Assembly: GCA_021162905.1 (NCBI GenBank)
Contig: JAGGXT010000078.1
Coordinates: 1-8,608, forward strand
Length of the DNA: 8,608 nucleotides
DNA from: Candidatus Odinarchaeota archaeon
Lineage (GTDB): Archaea > Asgardarchaeota > JAGGXT01
Reading direction: 5' to 3'
Made by a program: the position numbers and the translations under genes. Below, piece by piece: positions 5,996-8,608 of the stretch (position 1 is its first letter; each line of letters opens with the position of its first letter). The notes under the pieces are model-generated. The model was not told the origin of the DNA. It made no database searches and saw nothing but the letters and a program-made list of their open reading frames with translations.

Positions 5996-6916
5996 ATGAA
6001 AAATTTTTGGATTAAAAGTAAACCTATAAAAATTGGGAAATTATATTTTGGAGGGGTGCCTGAAAACCCAATAGTTATGGTAGGAACCGTTTTTGATATC
6101 GATGATAAAGCTGTCATCGACCATAAGAGAGGTATTTTTGATAAAGAGTCGGTTAAGAAGGACATTGAAGTTGCAGATAGCTTAGCTTCGGAGTTAGGAC
6201 TTGGACATACAATAGACGTCTTGGCTGAGAGTCCGGAGGCTATGGTTAATTACTTATCCTTTATCTTCGAAATAACCGAATCTCCTATTATGATAGATGG
6301 TACTACTGCAGAGGTTAGATTAGCAGGGACTAGGTATGCATATGAGGTTGGAGAAATCGATAGAATAATATATGATGCAATTTCTCCCGATACTCCAGAT
6401 GAGGAACTATATGCGATTCGAGAGTATAAGGTCAAAACATCGGTGTTTTATGCATTAAATCCCTCTGACTTTACTCCAAAAGGACGTATTGAGATTATAA
6501 AAAGGAAATTATTTGAGTGTAAGGAAAAATCTGGGGTTTCACAGTTTTTAATTGATACCGTTGTATTTGATGCACCATCTGCAGGATTAGCTGGTGCGAC
6601 ATTTAACTATGTAAAGAAGGAATTTGGATTTCCAACTGGTAACGCTCCATTGAATGCAACATGGATGATTAAGGATACATGGCCATATTCAAGGGAGGCG
6701 TATATTGGGTTTGAAATATCACTACTAACGTTTTTACAAACAATGGGTGCAGATTATCTTTTCTATGAAAGGCCAAAAATGGCTCCTTACATCTTCCCAT
6801 CCATGGCTACAATTAATGGCATACTGGCATATATTCTAAAAATGACAGGTGAGTCTATAAAAATGGAAGAAGATCATTCTCTTTACCGTTCTCTAAAGAA
6901 AATATGTGGAAAATAG
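5996..6916 (+). CDS. mtrH: MtrH-family methyltransferase (corrinoid-to-tetrahydromethanopterin type), stand-alone
   Basis: A 306-residue protein, close to the usual MtrH length. MtrH is the peripheral subunit that moves methyl groups between tetrahydromethanopterin and a corrinoid; related stand-alone proteins serve methyl-compound breakdown, for example MtoA in methoxy-group use. Family blocks are FGGVPENPIVMVGTVFD (18-34), DHKRGIFDKE (42-51), SPIMIDGTTAEVRLAG (96-111), YAYEVGEIDRIIYDAIS (114-130), FLIDTVVFDAPSAGLAG (184-200) and EFGFPTGNAPLNATW (209-223). It is soluble, with no membrane part. No MtrA-G subunits surround it, so a role in a soluble methyl-transfer system is more likely than in the sodium-pumping Mtr complex. 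It is transcribed alone from its own promoter, divergent from an amidohydrolase. The gene symbol marks the family only. A corrinoid partner is not in view. Confidence 0.85.
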   Translation: MKNFWIKSKPIKIGKLYFGGVPENPIVMVGTVFDIDDKAVIDHKRGIFDKESVKKDIEVADSLASELGLGHTIDVLAESPEAMVNYLSFIFEITESPIMIDGTTAEVRLAGTRYAYEVGEIDRIIYDAISPDTPDEELYAIREYKVKTSVFYALNPSDFTPKGRIEIIKRKLFECKEKSGVSQFLIDTVVFDAPSAGLAGATFNYVKKEFGFPTGNAPLNATWMIKDTWPYSREAYIGFEISLLTFLQTMGADYLFYERPKMAPYIFPSMATINGILAYILKMTGESIKMEEDHSLYRSLKKICGK

Positions 6917-6929
6917 ATATATGTGAGGG

Positions 6930-6947
6930 TTTTTTAATAACTTTAAT
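6930..6947 (+). terminator. T-rich terminator after the MtrH-family gene
   Basis: A run of six T (6930-6935) begins 14 nt after the stop codon and is followed by more T-rich sequence (AATAACTTTAATT). This fits archaeal termination; no strong hairpin is seen. Confidence 0.4.
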
Positions 6948-7020
6948 TACTCCGTGCTCGACATATTCCTTTATGATATATACCTCTTCTGATAATTTGT
7001 TTTTCTACTCAAGTTCTAAT

Positions 7021-7037
7021 CAAAAAAGATATATATT
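7021..7037 (+). promoter_or_regulatory. BRE/TATA promoter of the AbrB-type vapBC operon
   Basis: CAAAAAAG (7021-7028) is a BRE-like purine run and ATATATATT (7029-7037) the TATA box. The expected transcription start is near 7058, beside the ribosome binding site, so the leader is very short. Confidence 0.55.
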
Positions 7038-7040
7038 AAT

Positions 7041-7060
7041 ACCATGGTATATACCATGGT
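7041..7060. promoter_or_regulatory. Perfect 20-bp palindrome, likely operator of the AbrB-type vapBC operon
   Basis: ACCATGGTATATACCATGGT is identical on both strands. It is built from two copies of the self-complementary octamer ACCATGGT separated by ATAT, so four half-sites occur in phase. It lies between the TATA box and the antitoxin start and overlaps the first three bases of the GGTGAT ribosome binding site (7058-7063). AbrB-type antitoxins dimerise and commonly bind their own promoter, so autorepression is the natural reading. Confidence 0.7.
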
Positions 7061-7069
7061 GATTTACTT

Positions 7070-7342
7070 ATGATAACTACAAAAGTTGATAAAATGGGTC
7101 GCACGGTTATACCTAGCAAAATTAGAAAACTACTAAACCTAAAAGAAGGAGACCTTATTGAATGGATCATTGAGAATAATAAAATTGTTATTAAAAAATA
7201 CTTACATATAGATAAAACCGTTATAGAAAATCGTTTTAACCTCCTTAAACAGAAGGCACCAAAATGTTTCACTGAAAAAGAGGATGAGGAGGAAGATAAG
7301 TGGGCATCGAAAGAGTGGGCTCTAGCAAAGCTTGGGCTCTAG
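7070..7342 (+). CDS. vapB: AbrB/SpoVT (MazE-like) VapB antitoxin
   Basis: A 90-residue protein. Residues 1-43 form the swapped-hairpin AbrB DNA-binding domain: TTKVDKMGRTVIPSKIRKLL, then LKEGDLIEWIIENNKIVIKK. The tail (about 44-90) is charged, with an acidic run KEDEEEDK near 70-77, and probably binds the PIN toxin whose gene overlaps its 3' end by 43 nt. The start is clear: GGTGAT ends 6 nt before ATG 7070, and the promoter lies directly upstream. It probably represses itself through the palindrome at 7041-7060. This antitoxin family differs from that of the other VapBC pair in the window (ribbon-helix-helix), so the two modules did not arise by simple duplication. Confidence 0.85.
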   Translation: MITTKVDKMGRTVIPSKIRKLLNLKEGDLIEWIIENNKIVIKKYLHIDKTVIENRFNLLKQKAPKCFTEKEDEEEDKWASKEWALAKLGL

Positions 7343-7797
7343 GTATAGTAGATATTGGACCTGTAGTTTTAAGTCATTGCGAAAATCCTGCAAAAGACGA
7401 AGCAATAGATTTCATGAAAAAGGTAATTTCTGGTGAAATTAATGCAATAATTCCTTTAACTGCATTTATTGGAGCTTATCACGTTATGACACGATATTTG
7501 AGAATAAATCGTAAAGAAGTTGCTGATGAATTATTAACTACGCTAGAATTAAGATCTCCCGTATTTTTTGGAGATTTATCTATTGGTGAAACTATAAGTG
7601 CTATTAGAAATGCATTTAATTTCAATATTAATGGATGGGATGGATATTTAGTAGCTTTAGCGGAAAAAATAGGAGCTTCAATCATTTACACGATCGATAA
7701 GAAACTAACAAAAGTAAAACATTTAAGTATCATAATTCCTATAAGTGAAAAAACACTGAGAATATACCACGATTGGCTATCAGCTCATATTAAATGA
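7300..7797 (+). CDS. vapC: VapC-like PIN-domain toxin lacking one conserved acidic residue
   Basis: A 165-residue PIN-domain protein, presumably an RNA-cleaving toxin paired with the AbrB-type antitoxin. Visible active-site residues are D18 (IVDIGPVV, the DxGP variant of the usual DTN), D114 (NGWDGYLVALAEKIGA) and D133 (YTIDKKL). The Glu normally found in the second helix (xxEVYxVxTR) is replaced by G58 in FIGAYHVMTRYL. Its codon is GGA (7471-7473), one base from GAA. This may weaken or abolish catalysis, or another acid may stand in. The GTG start at 7300 has GAGGAGG (7284-7290) 9 nt upstream; GTG 7315 is a second option. The PIN fold begins only near residue 14. It lies tail to tail with the next gene. 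Confidence 0.8.
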   Translation: MGIERVGSSKAWALGIVDIGPVVLSHCENPAKDEAIDFMKKVISGEINAIIPLTAFIGAYHVMTRYLRINRKEVADELLTTLELRSPVFFGDLSIGETISAIRNAFNFNINGWDGYLVALAEKIGASIIYTIDKKLTKVKHLSIIIPISEKTLRIYHDWLSAHIK

Positions 7798-7842
7798 AAT
7801 TTTTCAGTTAAAGAGGATTTTCTCATAAAATACTAAAAATAG

Positions 7843-7868
7843 AAAGTGATAAAAATATTTATTACTTT
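7843..7868 (+). terminator. Hairpin between convergent genes, possible terminator of the AbrB-type vapBC operon
   Basis: AAAGTGATAAA (7843-7853) pairs with TTTATTACTTT (7858-7868), an 11-bp stem with one G-T wobble and the loop AATA. It is stable only in the plus-strand transcript, because the minus strand has an A-C mismatch at that pair. A short T run at 7800-7804, just after the toxin stop, could also terminate. Confidence 0.35.
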
Positions 7869-7885
7869 TCGGTGGTAATGAGATG

Positions 7886-8608
7886 TTACCTATACCATAA
7901 CTGTTTCCTCAATTCTGTTCTTCCAGCTTTTTCTACCAGATCATCTGCAAGTTCTTGGACTTTCCAAATGAGTTCTTGTTCATCAACGCCCTTTATTACA
8001 CGATTTTCCATTATTATGTTTCCATCTACGATCACTGTTTCCACGTTCCAGCTCTTACCACAGTAAACGACCTGTGATAGTGGATTATTAACAGGTCTCA
8101 TTTGAATATTGTTTAAATCGAAGATTATGATATCTGCTTTCTTACCTTTTTCAATAGAACCTATTTCGTTTTCCATTAAAACGGCTCTAGCACCATCAAT
8201 GGTAGCCATTCTTAGGACTTGTTTTGCAGTGATAGCCTGAGGATCAACCCTAGCAACTTTATGCAATAATGCTGTGGCCTTTATAAGCTCCATGAAATCT
8301 TGGCTGTTATTTGAAGCGGCACCATCAACACCCAAGCTTACCACAATTCCATTCTTTAGAAATTCTGGCACAGGAGCAACTCCAGAAGCCAAATACATGT
8401 TGCTAATTGTATTGTGTGAAACTTTAATGTCCTTTTCCTTCATGATTTTAATATCCTTCTCGTCCATCCAGACGCAATGTACACCTAACACGTCTGGACC
8501 GAGAAACTCGGGGAGTTTTTCATAATAGTATTGGAGTGGGGATGTACCAAACTGCTGCTTCCACTGCTCTACCTCACGCTTTGATTCATGGAGATGTATA
8601 GTGATTCC
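7886..8608 (-). CDS. Amidohydrolase, MTA/SAH deaminase family (3' part; 5' end beyond the window)
   Basis: The reading frame is open to the window edge, so the visible 240 residues are the C-terminal part of a protein of perhaps 430. The GTG at 8491 is internal, not a start. The visible segment begins GITIHLHESKREVE (8608 downward), giving the metal-binding His (residue 5) and the Glu three residues on that in SAH/MTA deaminases contacts the purine. VHCVWMD (His, visible residue 44) and LGVDGAASNN (Asp, residue 95) complete the metal site, and ENEIGSIEKGKKADIIIFDL ends the barrel. Unlike the other amidohydrolase in this window, the recognition Glu is kept, so deamination of S-adenosylhomocysteine, methylthioadenosine or a related adenosine compound is plausible. 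The two are clear homologues, though diverged. The promoter and the first two metal ligands lie outside. Confidence 0.82.
   Translation of the reverse strand, partial: GITIHLHESKREVEQWKQQFGTSPLQYYYEKLPEFLGPDVLGVHCVWMDEKDIKIMKEKDIKVSHNTISNMYLASGVAPVPEFLKNGIVVSLGVDGAASNNSQDFMELIKATALLHKVARVDPQAITAKQVLRMATIDGARAVLMENEIGSIEKGKKADIIIFDLNNIQMRPVNNPLSQVVYCGKSWNVETVIVDGNIIMENRVIKGVDEQELIWKVQELADDLVEKAGRTELRKQLWYR

Noticed and set aside
2425..6916. Canonical methanol or methylamine methanogenesis cluster
   Set aside because: No substrate methyltransferase, corrinoid protein or MtrA-G subunits are present in the window.
7036..7272. Minus-strand frame across the AbrB-type antitoxin and its operator
   Set aside because: The AbrB domain on the plus strand is unmistakable with its own promoter and ribosome site; the opposite frame is a shadow.
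8491..8491. GTG as the start of the right-end amidohydrolase
   Set aside because: The same frame continues upstream with family motifs (HLHES) to the window edge, so this GTG is internal.
7872..8525. Plus-strand frames opposite the second amidohydrolase
   Set aside because: The minus-strand metal-site motifs and a frame open to the window edge show the true coding strand.
1..8608. tRNA genes, CRISPR repeats, insertion sequences
   Set aside because: I looked through the intergenic stretches and saw no cloverleaf, regular spaced repeats or transposase motifs. A covariance-model scan would be decisive for small RNAs.

Overview
The window is AT-rich and looks archaeal, most likely from a thermophilic Thermoproteota-type lineage; I cannot place it more finely. 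Four things point that way. Purine-rich BRE-like and TATA-like promoter elements precede several genes. GGTGA-type ribosome binding sites sit about 6 nt ahead of starts, and GTG and TTG starts are used. Terminators are T-rich tracts. The gene families (MtrH-like methyltransferase, VapBC modules with RHH and AbrB antitoxins) are typical of archaea. I see no rRNA, tRNA, CRISPR array or insertion sequence.

Layout. (1) 164-3462, plus strand: a tight three-gene operon. It encodes a two-CCG-domain iron-sulfur protein (LutA/GlpC/HdrD-like), a LutB-like protein with a LUD domain and two [4Fe-4S] motifs, and a zinc-site methylcobamide methyltransferase of the MtaA/MtbA (UroD) family. (2) 3529-4177, minus strand: a VapBC toxin-antitoxin pair (RHH antitoxin, PIN toxin) with a possible operator just upstream. 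(3) 4188-4518: non-coding or degenerate, with one doubtful 29-codon ORF. (4) 4519-5826, minus strand: an amidohydrolase of the MTA/SAH deaminase-AtzA/TrzN family, divergent from (5) 5996-6916, plus strand: a stand-alone MtrH-family methyltransferase. (6) 7070-7797, plus strand: a second VapBC pair, AbrB type, behind a perfect 20-bp palindrome. (7) 7886-8608, minus strand: the 3' part of a second amidohydrolase of the same family, running off the window.

How the genes may work together (inference). An MtaA/MtbA-type protein and an MtrH-type protein are the two classic acceptor-side enzymes that take a methyl group from a corrinoid protein, passing it to a thiol such as coenzyme M or to tetrahydromethanopterin. 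Having both within 4 kb, with a redox pair of Fe-S proteins in the same operon as one of them, suggests a corrinoid-dependent methyl-transfer or demethylation system. No corrinoid protein, substrate methyltransferase or corrinoid activator is visible here, so the substrate is unknown. The two amidohydrolases could feed it (deamination or hydrolysis of a methylated N- or S-compound) or could simply be purine-salvage enzymes. The first lacks the glutamate that the second keeps after its metal-binding histidine, so they probably differ in substrate. The two toxin-antitoxin modules between these blocks mark accessory, rearrangement-prone DNA.
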